64,000 bases of DNA from Posidonia oceanica (taxonomy: Eukaryota > Streptophyta > Magnoliopsida > Alismatales > Posidoniaceae): NCBI GenBank assembly GCA_037176725.1, contig JAZBRS010000057.1, forward strand, positions 85,023,501 through 85,087,500, in the 5' to 3' direction. This document shows, piece by piece, positions 23,201 through 35,115 of the stretch (position 1 is its first letter; each line of letters begins with the position of its first letter). The position numbers and the translations under genes were made by a program. The notes below the pieces were generated by a model, which worked only from the letters and a program-made list of their open reading frames with translations, did no database searches and was not told the origin of the DNA.

Positions 23201-26054
23201 CGCAGCGTCGCTGCGTCGATCGGCCGGACGAAGCTTCTGAAGCTCTGCAGACCTCCGGCGACCGCTCCAGCTCGTTCCAGTCCGCGTCGACCTCCGCCAA
23301 TCGCCGTCAGACCTCCGTCAGCGTCGGGAGCACCTCTTCCGATCGTCCGTGCCTCCACAGCCTCCCTGTGCCGGCGGTCGCGAGCTCTGGTAGCTCACTG
23401 CTACAGTGCTCGTCTCTGCCGGCCATTACTGTGCATTTATTTTCGCATTAGTATAGTTTTTCGGTGAATATTGCATGCTTAGCCTAAGTTCTTTCGTTTT
23501 TGCATTCTGGTCCTTCTATCATTTAAGTTGCTATGTTTTTTATTTAAAACCATGCTAAATTGCTCTGAATGTCTGTGTTTTTCAGTATTTTCTTTTCAGT
23601 CCTTTTACTGTGCTGTTTAGTTATAAAATTTTATGCATCAGCCCCTCTGTTTTCAATATTTGCACATAGGTCCTGCAGTAGTTCATTTAATTTAAATGCA
23701 TTAATTTTACCATATCATATTGCATTCTGGCCCCTTGCATGTTTTTGATTTTGCGTTTAGGTCCATGCACTGTAGAAACTTAGGTTTTATTTTTGATTTT
23801 TGCATGCTGCATTGCATGTTTTGCCTCCTGGTTTTGCATTTTTGCATCTAGGTCCATTTTAAATGCACAGTAATCATTTTGCATGCATTTTTGCTTATTG
23901 CATTGCATTTTCAACCCTGTTTTTTCAAAAAATTGCACATCAGTCCTGTCTTCTGATTTCAGAGCATGTTTACCATACAAAATTGCATATTTGACCCCAG
24001 CATGATTCAAAAATCACACATAGGTCCTTGCATCCTTTAAAAACCATGTAAAAAGACTGTTTTGCCCCTAAAGTTGCATCTTAGCTCTTATGCTTACAAA
24101 ATTGCATGTAGACCCTCCACTTGCATCCCTGGACTCCCCAGAACCCTGTTTTCTAGAAAATTTGCACTTTAGACCCTAGTTTTTTCCAAAATTGCACTCT
24201 GACTTCTTTTGTTTTCAAAACTTCTTCTAATGCATGCCCTCTTTTCAAAATAACTTTCTGAGCCCAATCTTTTGCAAAATAAAGCCTTGCCCTCTCCTGT
24301 TTTCAAAATCCTCCTTTGTGGACCCCATCCTTTGTGAAAACTTGCATTTAGCCCCTTCTCTTTTTCAAAAATGCTTTTGAACTCCTGTCTTTTCCAAATT
24401 TTTCCTTTCTTGCCTCTTCTTGCTTTTGCATGCATCCTGCATTCATCTAGTCTTGCATTTTAGCATCCTTTTGCACACACTAAGCACCTTTAGCTCCCCT
24501 TCACTTGGGAGGACCTTTTGCACACCCCCAGGACCTCCTGAACACCTAGATCTGCTCTTCTCCTTTTTTCTGGCCCTCCTGCCTTGAAGCGGCGATATCT
24601 TCCAATCCGGCCGTTGGATCTTCTCAAGTAAGCTGCCCAGGCGACCGCAGCGAAGCGCTCTTCAGCATGGACTAGACAGATCTCAGATCAGGCTCCCGGA
24701 TTTCCAGGTATGTCCTCCTGAGCCCTTGCATTGCATTCATTTGCATGCCAATTGCATAGTTTTTCTCGTTTTCGATTTCTGTCTCTTTGAGCATGTAGAA
24801 TAGGGCCTCCTCTTCTTGTCTATCAACTCAGATCCCCGTTTCGCGTACTCTTGGGTGTTTTTTGTTGAGTTTTCCTTGGATTTACTACTTAATGTGACTT
24901 TCTTCCCTCTTTTCCACGATCCGATCGCATCGCGAGCTTTAGGCAGCGTGCGAGACACACCGTGGAACGGTTTAGCGGGAAACGGTCACAAAAGAGTGGT
25001 AATCCCTCCGTTTGCTCACCCTCCCCTTTGTAGGTCTTCACACCTACTCTGTGTGGCCCCGAACAGCGCCTGTTCTCACACATGCGTTGTTCTACTTCTC
25101 CTTTACTGCTTCTAATCTTTTCCTTGCATTTGCATTCGCACGGCTTTTTCCGAGGTTTTACCTCGCTGCTTTTGGCACCGTTTTGCGTGCCCGCTCTCGT
25201 TTTGGCACCGTTTTGCGTGCCTGCTTTGTCTTTCGCGTCGTTTTACGCGCTCGCCCTGTTTTTGGCACAGTTTTGCGTGCCCGTCATCGTCTTTTGCATC
25301 GATTCGCATGCTGCCTTGCTTTCTCGCCCATTTTGCGTGCCGATCTTGTCTTTTTGCACCGTTTTGCGCGCTTTCTTGTTTTTCGCCTCGTTTTGCGTAT
25401 TTTACACCGCTTTCTTTTGCATGTCGATTGCATTGCATGGTTTTGCCATTGTTTTGCTTTTTCGCTTGCATTTGCATATAGGGCTGTGATGCTTACTGCC
25501 TGGAGTTCTCACAAGCCAGGTTTCGCCCGGTTCGGAACACAGACAGCGTAGCTGAGCACTTAGACAGCACGTTTACTTCCTTGCTTTGCATCCCTCCACT
25601 TAGAGCACACCTTGAGCATTCATTTAGGCATTTATAGGCACATAGGCATTCAATCCTGCATTTCTCCGCGTATGCGAGCGTAAGCCTAGAAAGACCGATT
25701 CTCGGGCGTGTCGGGGGTGCCTAACACCTTCCCCGCACGTAACAAGAGTCCTTGCCCTGTCTTTTGGCCCGCAATGACCATACTGCCCTTATCCTAGGCT
25801 AGAGTCATCACTTTTGCATGCATTTGCATTTGTTTTCCCTTGCATTGCTTTGCTTTGCATTTCTTGCTTGGTTTTGCGTGTTAATTCACGCATTTCCCCC
25901 GGTTTTCCTTGTCTCCCGTTAATGGACATGGTGGCGACTCTGATTTGTCTTATCTTTCTCTTTTCTCCTCGATTTTAAGTGTTTTCGAGTCGAGCCTCTT
26001 CCTCGGATCCAATCGCCGCTAATAGCGAGCCTGATTCCGATCGGGATTGCTACA
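20278..26054 (+). mobile_element. Element A 5' LTR (5,777 bases)
   Basis: It begins TGTTGACACCCC and ends GATTGCTACA. Internal sections: CT-rich (20690-20960), A-rich (20970-21720), CT-rich (21760-21970), GC-rich (22720-23400), TTGCA/GGTCCT motif array (23500-24430), tandem repeat (25160-25400), a block at 25485-25530 (GTGATGCTTACTGCCTGG) and another at 25696-25760 shared by all LTRs here, then a PBS-like TGGCGACTCTG at 25932. Transcription start and poly(A) site cannot be placed from sequence alone. ORFs inside it are not conserved between the two LTR copies. Confidence 0.95.
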
Positions 26055-26055
26055 G

Positions 26056-26073
26056 TGGCGACTCTGCTGGGGA
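26056..26073 (+). promoter_or_regulatory. Element A primer-binding site 1 (tRNA-Arg)
   Basis: TGGCGACTCTGCTGGGGA lies one base after the LTR end. Its position marks it as the functional site for priming minus-strand DNA synthesis. Confidence 0.9.
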
Positions 26074-26480
26074 TGCAAGACTCCGACTTTCGCCTTTGCT
26101 TTCGTTCGCTTGCTTTGCGTCTTTGTTTGCCTTTGTGCCTTTGCCTGCCTTGTCTGTTTGCTTGTCTGCCTGTGTCGGCTCCCAGCGAGTCGCACAGTGG
26201 CGACTCCGCTGGGGAGGCAGACTCCGGCTTTCGTTCTTGGCTTTTCCGCTCGCCTGTTTTGCAGCCTTGTCTGCCTTGTGTGCCTTCTTTGCCTGCTTTG
26301 CTCGCTTTTCTGTGCAAACTCCTAGAAAGTCGCCTCGTGGCTACTTTGCTTAGGTTTTGTACCTCTTTCGCCTCGGTTTGCGCTCTTTTGCTTGGCTTTG
26401 CTTCTGTGCTTGTTTATTTACTTGTTTCCCTGCTTCTGCTTTTACTTCCTTTACAGCTTACTTGCCTTTACTTGCCTTGC
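26056..26480 (+). repeat. About 141-base tandem units, each starting with a PBS-like sequence
   Basis: PBS-like sequences recur at 26056, 26198 (TGGCGACTCCGCTGGGGA, to my knowledge a full match to tRNA-Arg(ACG)) and, decayed, 26338 (TGGCTACTTTGCTTAGG). Each is followed by similar T/C-rich sequence with GACTCCGRCTTTCG and many TTTGCCTGCC-like words. Upstream of the second site, CCCAGCGAGTCGC (26181-26193) is complementary to the PBS (26200-26213). Confidence 0.8.
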
Positions 26481-27524
26481 CTTACTTGCTTATTACTGCT
26501 TTAATTCTCGCACATTGCATGTCTACATACTTGTTTGGCAACGATACTTGCCTTTTGAATGTTGAGTGCTTCTTTTACACCTTTGCTATGTCACTACGCA
26601 CGCACATGCCTTCCATGCATGCCTTTTGACTTGATGAATGTTTTTTCTTCACCATTATGCTCACAAACACTCGCACATGCCATGCACTTGCCTTTTGTTA
26701 TGTTGTATGATTGTCTACCTGCCATGCTTGACTGATTTTCTTCCCTTTCGCACATGCCATGCCTAGGATAGTAGAGACTTGTCTGCTCTCCCCATGGTTA
26801 ACTAAAAACCGCAAGTAAAAAGAACTTCTAGGAGCAACTAGCGACTCTGAACAATCCTTCACCCCCTTGGGTTAATAAAATGTGCAAGATAAAAAACTTT
26901 AAGCATTTGCATAAGCATCATATAGGGCATGCATTCTTCTCATCTGAGTCCACCTATTAGTCTGCGAAGGACGGTCCCGGCTTCTTGTTCCACCGCTTTG
27001 GGCGTGGCACGAGTCAGTCGGTCTGTCCCCCCCTCGTCCGGGGGTCGTGTCGGTGTTAGTAGAGGGTACCACCCATGCTTTGGCGGGGTAGAGGCCACCA
27101 ACGCACCACCCTGTCATTTCCTGAGCTTTGGGCCGGGAGTTAGACAGGGATCCTACTTTTTCTGGCCTGAGTCGGTGACCCGTACACCCACGGATACCCG
27201 AAGTAGATTACCTTACTAGGACACACTAGTTAGGTGAGGGGGGCATACTAGAAAGCATGCATATCATTCATGCCATTTAACTAACTCATTTGCATTCATC
27301 TTTTTGGTTTCTAACCCTAATTTCCTTCTGTTGTGTCAGCGTGATCGGTAAAGCGAGTTTCCCTTTGCCAGAGCTCGAGTACCGACCCTCGTTGACGCTC
27401 CTGTTGCGACTTTATTCACGACCATTCCCTTTCTGAGCTATCCGCCTTTGCGAAGATAGTTCCTCTTAGGAATCACCGCTTGGACACTCGTCGCAGCCCT
27501 GTTCTCACGCGATCTAGGTCAGCA
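26481..27524 (+). mobile_element. Element A leader
   Basis: This is untranslated sequence up to the gag ATG. The segment 26600-26780, rich in CACATGCCATGC, and 26935-27220 with TCTGTCCCCCCCTCGTCCG match the leader of F. No ORF is conserved between the two leaders. Confidence 0.75.
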
Positions 27525-29990
27525 ATGGCCTAGTACGTTAGTGAGCCTCTCTTCACTCCTGTCACGGAGGGTGTTTCCGTTCCGGCCCCTCCGGTTGCTC
27601 CTTCTGTCCCCCTTGTTCCCCCTCCAACGCCAGGGTTTCCTCCCCTGACGTCTCTAGGTTCTCAGTACGTCCCGGGACAGTGGCAAGCATCTCTTCCTCC
27701 GGATCCGGTCGCCGAATCTATCTTGACGATCGTTACTCGTGTTTCGGAGACGCCACTGCCCCCTCCATCCCAGGGATACGTCGCTTTCAACATCCCTTCC
27801 ACCGTCGCTGCGACCTTTGCTGTAGAATCCTTACCTCCCGGACAGTCTGTGTCCGTGCCACTTGTTTCTCAGCCTTCGCCGGCACTGCACTTAAGCGTCC
27901 CCACTGGCGAGACGCCCGAGGCGCAGTACCAGCACCTGATGGAGCTTGCCCAGAGACTGCAGGGCATGGCTCTATCAGTTCGTCCTTCTTCTATTCCGGT
28001 CGTTCCTGAGGTTCCTCTGAGGCCAGTTCCTGCATTCCATGCATCGACCTCCACACCTCCGCCTCGACCATCGTCTCAACTGCTCACGGTTCCGACGATG
28101 GGGGCCTGTTTACCGCCTCCTGCTGCACAACACTTAGCACAGCATGCTCCACTTCCCCCTGGTGGTCAGTCCTTTGGACCGGCTGGAGCCCAGTACCTCA
28201 CTGGCTCGCTGTCTGGCACTCTGCCTGAACAGCAACTGGTGCTCCGTCATCCTACCCCTATCACAGCACAGCATGGCATCTACTCTTCTCCTTTGCATCA
28301 GGTCCAGCATCCTGCATACACTCCTGCATACACAGTCCCCCAGCACAGATACGTCGGCCATCCCGTTGCTCCACCAGGCGACGCTATGGTAGATCCGGAG
28401 GAGCACTTAGGTGCGACCCATCCGGCGTATGTGCTCGCTACCCCTGCTGATCCCTCTCCTACAGTAGCAATCCCAGACCCCATCAATAACCGGATGGACG
28501 TCTTGGAGAAGGCACTACGACTAGTGCAGGGTACTGAGCACCAGACCTACCAATTCCGGAACCTCTGCTGCTTTCCAGAGGCGGTACTCCCTCCGAAGTT
28601 CAAGATCCCAGACTTCGAGAAGTATAATGGTAGGGGCTGTCCCGTAGCACACTTGAAGGCGTATTGCGGTGATCTCGCTCAGCTTCAGGCTGACGAGAGG
28701 TTGCTGATCCGTTTGTTCCAGAAGAGTTTGACTGGGCCGGCACTCAAGTGGTTTACATCACTCGATATGTCAGCCATCAAGACTTGGAACGACCTCAGTC
28801 AGGCGTTCCTGGAACGATACTCCTTTAATCTCGATCTGGTCCCAAAGAGGGCGGACTTGATAGCAATCAAGCAGAATTCTGGCGAGCCGTTCGGGGAGTA
28901 CGTCGGCCGCTGGCGCGTCCTTGCCTCTCAGGTTCGAGATAGACCCTCTGACGAGGAGTCTATCGAGATCGTTATCAAAGGGGCGCAGCCGTCTCTCGGA
29001 GCTCTGCTTAGCATCCAACCAGTCACTACTTTTGCGGCACTCATCAGAGCTGGAGCACGCGTGGAGAGTTCTTTGCGGAGTGGCAACTTCCCGGCTCTCT
29101 CTGCGTTCGCTAAGCAGGCGGTGATCAGCAGTAACAGTGCCAACAGCAGCACCTCCAACAACAACAACAGTGGCAGCAGCAACAACCGCCCGAAGAGGAA
29201 GGACTCGCCGAAAACCGCTGTTGCATTCGTCGACTCCCCTGCTGCGCCTGTTCACTTGCCATCCCGGCCTGCCCCAGCTCAGATGGTGTACGCTCCTGCA
29301 CCTAGGAATCCACCCACACCACACATCACTACCACCGCTAGACCGGTCTATCCTGCCGCACCGGTTCAGCAAGGCTCATACCAGAGGCAAAGAAGGCCAC
29401 CCATTGAGAAGCGGAGATTCGCCCCACTGGTGGAACCGCTCACGGTCATCTTGCCAAAGGTTGCATCGCTCCTGAAGTTCCCGGAGGTTCGTCCGCCACC
29501 AAGTCCTCTGCCGCATTGGTTTAGGCCGGACCTCTTTTGCAATTTCCATCGAAGCGCCGGGCATTCGACGGACAATTGCTTCTCCCTGCGGAACGCTATT
29601 CAGGACTTGATCGAATCGGGAACGATTGTGATCGACACGCACGAGGCATCCACTCAAGCACACGCTCATGCATCTGCACACTCAGCTGTTCCCCCTCATT
29701 CTGGCATCACCCGCCAACCCTTACCGGAGCACTCTTATCCGGGAGGGGCGGGGACCTCAGGCATCCACTCTGTCTTTCCTTCTGGGCCTGCTACCTCTGT
29801 GGTAGACCCTTCTGATCTCATCTCTGACATCTCTGAGCCTTTCCCTCAAGATCTCTATCTCGCGGCAGTTGCCGGCTCCGAGTCGGGGATTCACATGATC
29901 CGACTGCGTGCCAGGCCGGAGCGCCCTCTTGCACCTCCCACCGTGCTTCCCCAGGCTCAATCCCCTGTGCACCTTCTAGCTAGGGCCTAG
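27525..29990 (+). pseudogene. Element A gag
   Basis: Gag is the structural protein forming the cytoplasmic particle. The start is ATG GCC at 27525, matched by the gag of F, but the third codon is TAG (27531) where F has CAG, so initiation here would stop at once; otherwise the frame is open to TAG at 29988. Roughly residues 1-320 are Pro/Ser/Ala-rich, 330-520 are the retrotransposon Gag core (YNGRGCPVAHL, LFQKSLTGPALKWF, IKTWNDLSQAFLERY), then comes an Asn/Ser run (29124-29190), and a C-x2-H-x4-H-x4-C knuckle begins at about residue 672 (29538). The frame is identical with protease and pol downstream. Confidence 0.92.
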
Positions 29991-31313
29991 CTTAGTTCCC
30001 CCATCCACCTCTTAGGGCAACCTCAGCTACACCTTCTAGGCAGACCTCAACCTACCCCAGCTTTCCCACCCCAACAACCATACCCTCTAGAGAAACCTCA
30101 GTATCCTGTAAGTCCACCTGTAACCTCTCCTGTGCCCGCAGCACGTGCTCCAATGGTTATTGACTTAACCTTGGACACCCATCGCGTCCCTTACAGCTAC
30201 GCCATAGAGATGTGTGCTGAAGTAACGCGATCGGGGAGGGTTTACAGGCCCCCAACACCGGCAATCAGGCCAACTCATCCTAGACCTGTTATGCCCCCAC
30301 CCTCTAGCCAACCCATAGCAGATCTGACCTCGGGCCAGCCTGTAGCTAGCCAAATCCCTGCCCAACCTGTAGTAACCCAGCTTCCTGCCACTACCCCCTT
30401 AGAGCCTGCCAGAACTACCCCTCCTCTTGCCAAAAAGAGCCAACCTAAGGCAAACTTGACCTCCCAGCTTAAGAAGGTCAAAGCCGACATTTCTATCTGG
30501 GACTTGATCCACACCTCTGCCGAACACCGCGAGGCTTTTCTTCGCGTGTTCCAGGCTGCCCGTGTGTCCCAGTCCATTGAGCCTTCAGCCTTGGAGAGCA
30601 TGGTTGGTTTGATTGTGGAGCCCCAGGTCATCTCTTTTACAAGTGATGAGCTGCCTCCGGCGGGGATTAATCACAACCAGCCCCTATTCATCACGGTGCA
30701 GTTCAAAAACTTTCGCATTCCCCTAACACTGGTTGATAATGGGTCAGGCCTTAACGTCTGCCCCTTGCGTACTGCAACCAAGCTCGGATTCAAAGCCGAG
30801 GACATCACGCCAGCCGTGAAGGGAATGACAGCCTTTGACAACACTCACCATGACGCTCTAGGGATCCTGATTATTCCTCTTGCTATTGGCCCGGTTGTCT
30901 TCGACGTAGAATTCTATGTCGTCGACTTGAAGCCGAACTTCAATCTTCTGCTTGGGCGCCCTTGGCTCCACAAGCATCAGGTCCTTCCTTCGACCCTCCA
31001 TCGAATGATAAAGTACCGTCGCGGCGATGATGTCATTGTCGTCATGGCGGAGAACTTTGAGAAGGAGCGGATCGAAGCAGTCTCCCTCGTGTCTTCGCAA
31101 TCTATCCCGTTTGACCCTGAGACTTCTGAAGCCCTATATCGCGTTAATCGGTGCGAGCCGGTTAACTTCATTCCTAATCTTGAACGTGTCAACTCCTTGA
31201 CCGTTCACAGCAACCCCTTTCGAATGGTCGAGAATGTATGTCACAGGTAGGGTTACATAAAGGGTACGCCGCTCAGGCGTCACGGCCAGGGGATCGCAGA
31301 GCCGATCATAGCA
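29991..31313 (+). pseudogene. Element A protease region
   Basis: The frame is the same as gag and separated from it only by the TAG at 29988. A Pro-rich stretch is followed by the aspartic protease core: LTLVDNGSGLNVCPL with the catalytic Asp codon at 30735, then a flap-like region and LLLGRPWLHKHQVLPSTLH, the usual C-terminal signature of Tat proteases. A TAG at 31248 falls where the protein continues with a Gly-rich GYIKGTP-like stretch, so it is probably a mutation. The enzyme would cut the polyprotein inside the particle. Whether the 29988 stop is natural or a mutation cannot be judged, because this part of D lies outside the window. Confidence 0.88.
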
Positions 31314-32800
31314 GTGGAGCGAAGGAAATCTAAAGGCCTCGGCTACGAACCCAAGCCCAACGAAGATCACTGCTTTCAGCTCAACAATCCAGAATCAGCC
31401 ATTCCCAGAGACCTCACTAACTTTACCAGTGCAGGAACCCTGGGATCGACTGACGATCAAGACACGGCACCGACAGAGGATTGGGTGTGTGTTGAGGACT
31501 ACTACTCGGATGAGGAGCAGTCTGGCACAACAGAGGCAGTCCCAACCGGCACAGCAGAAACAGTGATCAGAGCAGAGGCCACACAGTCAATCTATTCAGC
31601 TCTTCCTCTGGCAGAAACAGCAGGCAGCTCAGCAGGCCCTGTGGCAGAACTAGCAAGTTCCCACTCTTTTGCAGCCACATCAGCTTCCCAAGTACAGACA
31701 GCAGCAGTGCAGGAGTCAGAGACACTCCTTCTGGCAGAATCAAGCAAGCAACCAGCGGTCACAGTTACATCAGTGCCACTGTCCCTATCTCTGGAGGGGC
31801 AGTTAATCAATACAGTCAGCAGCGTGGCTCAGCCCGCTTCAGCATCCACATCTCCAGGAATGCAGCCGGCGCAGTCCGCTTCGCATCCTCCTGACAACCA
31901 GCAGCAGCTCTCATGGCAAGACCCCATGGCGTCAGAGGCTGCACTCTCTCAGTTACGGCCCGATACAAAAGGCCAACTGAGCACTACACTCTCCGGGCCC
32001 TTGAGCCCTCTAAAGAGCACCCCTGCTTACCCTGCAACAGTGACCCTGGAAGCATATCCATCTATGGCACCGCTGACATGTCTATTTGGGCCTTCTACAT
32101 CAGAGTTGCCGCCATCGGACGCGCCTGTGAACCAGATCATGCAGATTCCAAGGGCAGCAATCCGTCTTGCAGCCGGGCCAGTGCCGCAGGCCCCCGGCGC
32201 CTACTACGTCGACTCCCCCTCGGACGAGGAAGAAGGAGTGGCGATAGAAGCCCAGGTCGATTCTTGGATATCCGACTTAGAGCTACTTTATCAAGAACAA
32301 ATCAAGTCGATAGCAGAAGACCTGGCAGAGCATCAAGCCGCAGAAAGGAAAGGGAAAGCCGTGGTTACGGACCCTCCTCTGCAAGAAGACCATGCCTCTA
32401 TCATGGTCCTGGAAGAAGACTCAGCAGCGCCGGACTCCCCTAGACCAGATGAGCTCATCACTCTCCAATCAGAAGGCGGGTCTAGGTGGTTTGTGCAACA
32501 CATGCCTCATTTGAGCAGCATAGCAAGCGGCAATGCCCAAATCAGCCGCCGGTCCGGCATACCCTCCCCAAGCACACTGGAAGACCCAGAGGAGGAAGCA
32601 TCAGCAGTGCAAGCAGCAGCTATAACAGAGCAGAAAGCAAAATCAGTAACAGAGCTGTCAGCAGCCTCAGCAGCAGAACAGTCAGCAGCATCAACAGCAG
32701 AATCAGCAAAGCACTCAGCAGAATTAGTCAGGCCAGAGCAAGCAGCAGAAGGAGTTGCTGAGACGGAGGTCGCGCACCGAGGCTACAAGAACACTCGAGT
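31314..32800 (+). pseudogene. Long low-complexity linker between protease and RT, element A
   Basis: About 500 codons, in frame and open, dominated by Ala, Ser, Glu, Gln and Thr, with a run of AAEQSAAS-type repeats at 32640-32760 and acidic patches (SPSDEEEG, MVLEEDSA). No domain is recognisable. It ends where similarity to D begins (NTRVSVTxLxRHxxQ, 32790). It may be a disordered spacer; no enzymatic role is supported. Confidence 0.7.
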
Positions 32801-34404
32801 AAGCGTGACCATCCTGAAGCGTCACCAGGGCCAAGCAGCGGAACACATGCACTCTTTCGACATCACAAGCCCTTCCTTTGAGAAAGAGATTCTCTCGGAA
32901 CTTATTGCTTATGGAGAGGAGGATGATACGGGCATGGATGAGACTGATGAATCATTGCCCGAGTTCCGGCCCTATGACGACGACCCAGAAGGCCCCAACC
33001 TCCATGTTGAAGAAGAAACAGAGGTTGTCAACATCGGCACAGCTGAGGAAGTCAGAGAAGTTCGTATCAGTGCCCAGCTGTCCTCCCAGGCTCGAGCAGA
33101 ATTCATCACATTCTTGAAAACATATGTGGATGTCTTCGCCTGGAGTTACGAGGATATGGTCGGCCTTGACATAGAAATAGTGGTGCACAATCTGCCCTTA
33201 AACCCGGATGCCAAGCCAGTGAAGCAGAAGCTAAGAAGATGGCGACCGCAGTGGCTGCTCATGATCAAAGAAGAGATAATGAAGCAGCTCAGGGTCAACT
33301 TTCTGAAGGTCGTTCTTTATCCTGAGTGGCTGGCAAACATTGTACCTGTGCCCAAGAAAGATGGCCGAATCCGGATCTGCATCGACTACAAGGACCTGAA
33401 CAAGGCGAGTCCCAAGGACGACTTTCCATTGCCTCACATTGACGTCCTAGTCGACAATGCAGCGGGCCACAAGATGCTCTCCTTCATGGACGGCTTTTCT
33501 GGATACAATCAAATCAAAATGGCAGAAGAAGACATGGAAAAGACCTCATTAATCACCCCTTGGGGAGTCTTCTGCTACCAAGTCATGCCGTTCGCCTCGA
33601 AAAATGCTGGTGCGACCTATCAGAGGGCCATGACTGCGCTGTTCCACGACCTCATGCACCAATAAGTGGAGGTCTACGTAGACGACATGATTGCTAAAAG
33701 CAAAGAGCCTGAAGATCATCTTACTTGTCTCAAAAAGCTCTTTGACCGTCTACGAAAGTACAAGCTGCGCCTGAATCCCAAGAAGTGCGTATTCGGGGTG
33801 TCTTCTGGCAAATTGCTCGGCTACATTGTTAGCCAAAGGGGGATTGAGGTGGACCCGTTGAAAGCACAAGCCATCGTGGACATGCCACCCCCCAGAACTG
33901 AAAAGGAAGTCAGAAGTCTACTTGGGCGTTTACAATATATCAGTCGCTTTATTGCACAGCTTACGCCCATCTGCGAGCCCATATTCAAGCTCTTGAAGAA
34001 GAATGCGCAGATTCACTGGAGCGAGGAGTGTCAGGCTGCATTTGCCAAGATCAAGCAGCTGTTGATCAAGCCTCCTGTCTTGGTCCCGCCTACACCAGGG
34101 AGACCTTTGCTTCTCTACCTTTCTACCACGCAGCATTCCATGGGCGCCGTCTTGGGCCAACATGACGAATCTGGTAGAAGGGAGCACGCCATCTATTACC
34201 TGAGCAAGAAATTTAATGAATGCGAAGCCAGGTACAGTACACTAGAGAAGACCAGTTTGTCCCTTGTCTGGGCTGCACAGAAACTAAGGCACTACATGAT
34301 GGCATACCCAGTACAGCTCTTATGCCGGCATGATCCTATCAAGTTCCTTTTCCAAAAGCCGGCCATGGTAGGCAGATGTGCAAAGTGGCAGGTGTTATTG
34401 TCTT
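32801..34404 (+). pseudogene. Element A reverse transcriptase and first RNase H
   Basis: RT motifs in order: PVKQKLRRWRPQW, NIVPVPKKDGRIRICIDYKDLN, DDFPLPHIDVLVD, MLSFMDGFSGYNQIKM, then MPFASKNAGATYQR, where D and most relatives have GLK, and YVDD at 33675-33686 (two of the catalytic Asp). TAA at 33663 lies four codons before YVDD; D has a Glu codon there. The connection and RNase H follow (RPLLLYLSTTQHSMGAVLGQ, KKFNECEARYSTLEK), ending at TAG 34404 where D has Gln. Given both stops, no active RT can come from this copy without suppression. Confidence 0.93.
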
Positions 34405-34436
34405 AGTACGACATCACCTTTGTCACACAGAAATCC

Positions 34437-35115
34437 ATGAAGGGTCAGGCCATGGCAGACCATCTTGCTGACCTTCCTCTGCCTGAATACCAACCCCTCC
34501 AGACACAGTTCCCTGATGAAGACATTTTCTTTGCAATGGAGGACTCTAAGCAGAAAAATCCTGAAAAACAAGAGGAATGGCAGCTCTACTTTGATGGTGC
34601 AGTCAACAAAAAGGGCCGAGGCGTAGGCGCAGTACTGACCACGCCCCAGGGACAGATGATTCCCTTCGCGAGGAAGCTAACTTTCACCTGCACAAACAAT
34701 GAAGCGGAGTATGAAGCATGCATCCTAGGGTTGAAAGTCGCCCTCGAACATGAGGCGCAGAAGCTGCATGTGCACGGTGATGCCATGCTGGTAATTTCTC
34801 AAGTGAACGGCGACTGGAGGACAAAAGATCCTAAGCTTGTGCCGTATCACGAACACCTGCTGAGGTTGATGGAAGAATTTGAGAGCATCTGCTTCACATA
34901 CATGAACAGAGCCAAGAACGCGTACGCAGACGCATTGGCAACTTTGGCATCCTGGCTCACTATATCTGAAGACGGTGCAGTGGATGTATCCGTTACTCGC
35001 ATTGAGCAGCCTGCATATTGCCTAAACATAGAAGAGGCGGATCCAGCAGAGGAGCAGCCCTGGTATCGAGATATAAAATCTTTCCTAGAGTCTGGCAGCT
35101 TTCCTCCCGATACTG
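34437..35115 (+). pseudogene. Element A second (archaeal-type) RNase H
   Basis: In the same frame as pol. WQLYFDGAVNKKGRGVGAVL (first acidic residue), CTNNEAEYEACILGL (Glu), HGDAMLVISQVNGDW (Asp) and YADALATLAS (Asp) give the four acidic positions of an RNase H fold in order, at 34575-34955. This second RNase H downstream of the RT-linked one is a hallmark of the Tat lineage; it is thought to remove RNA from hybrids in place of the worn first domain. All catalytic positions are present here. Confidence 0.92.

Noticed and set aside
26198..26215. tRNA gene at the PBS repeats
   Set aside because: Only the 3'-end complement is present; no anticodon or D arms or A/B boxes are visible.
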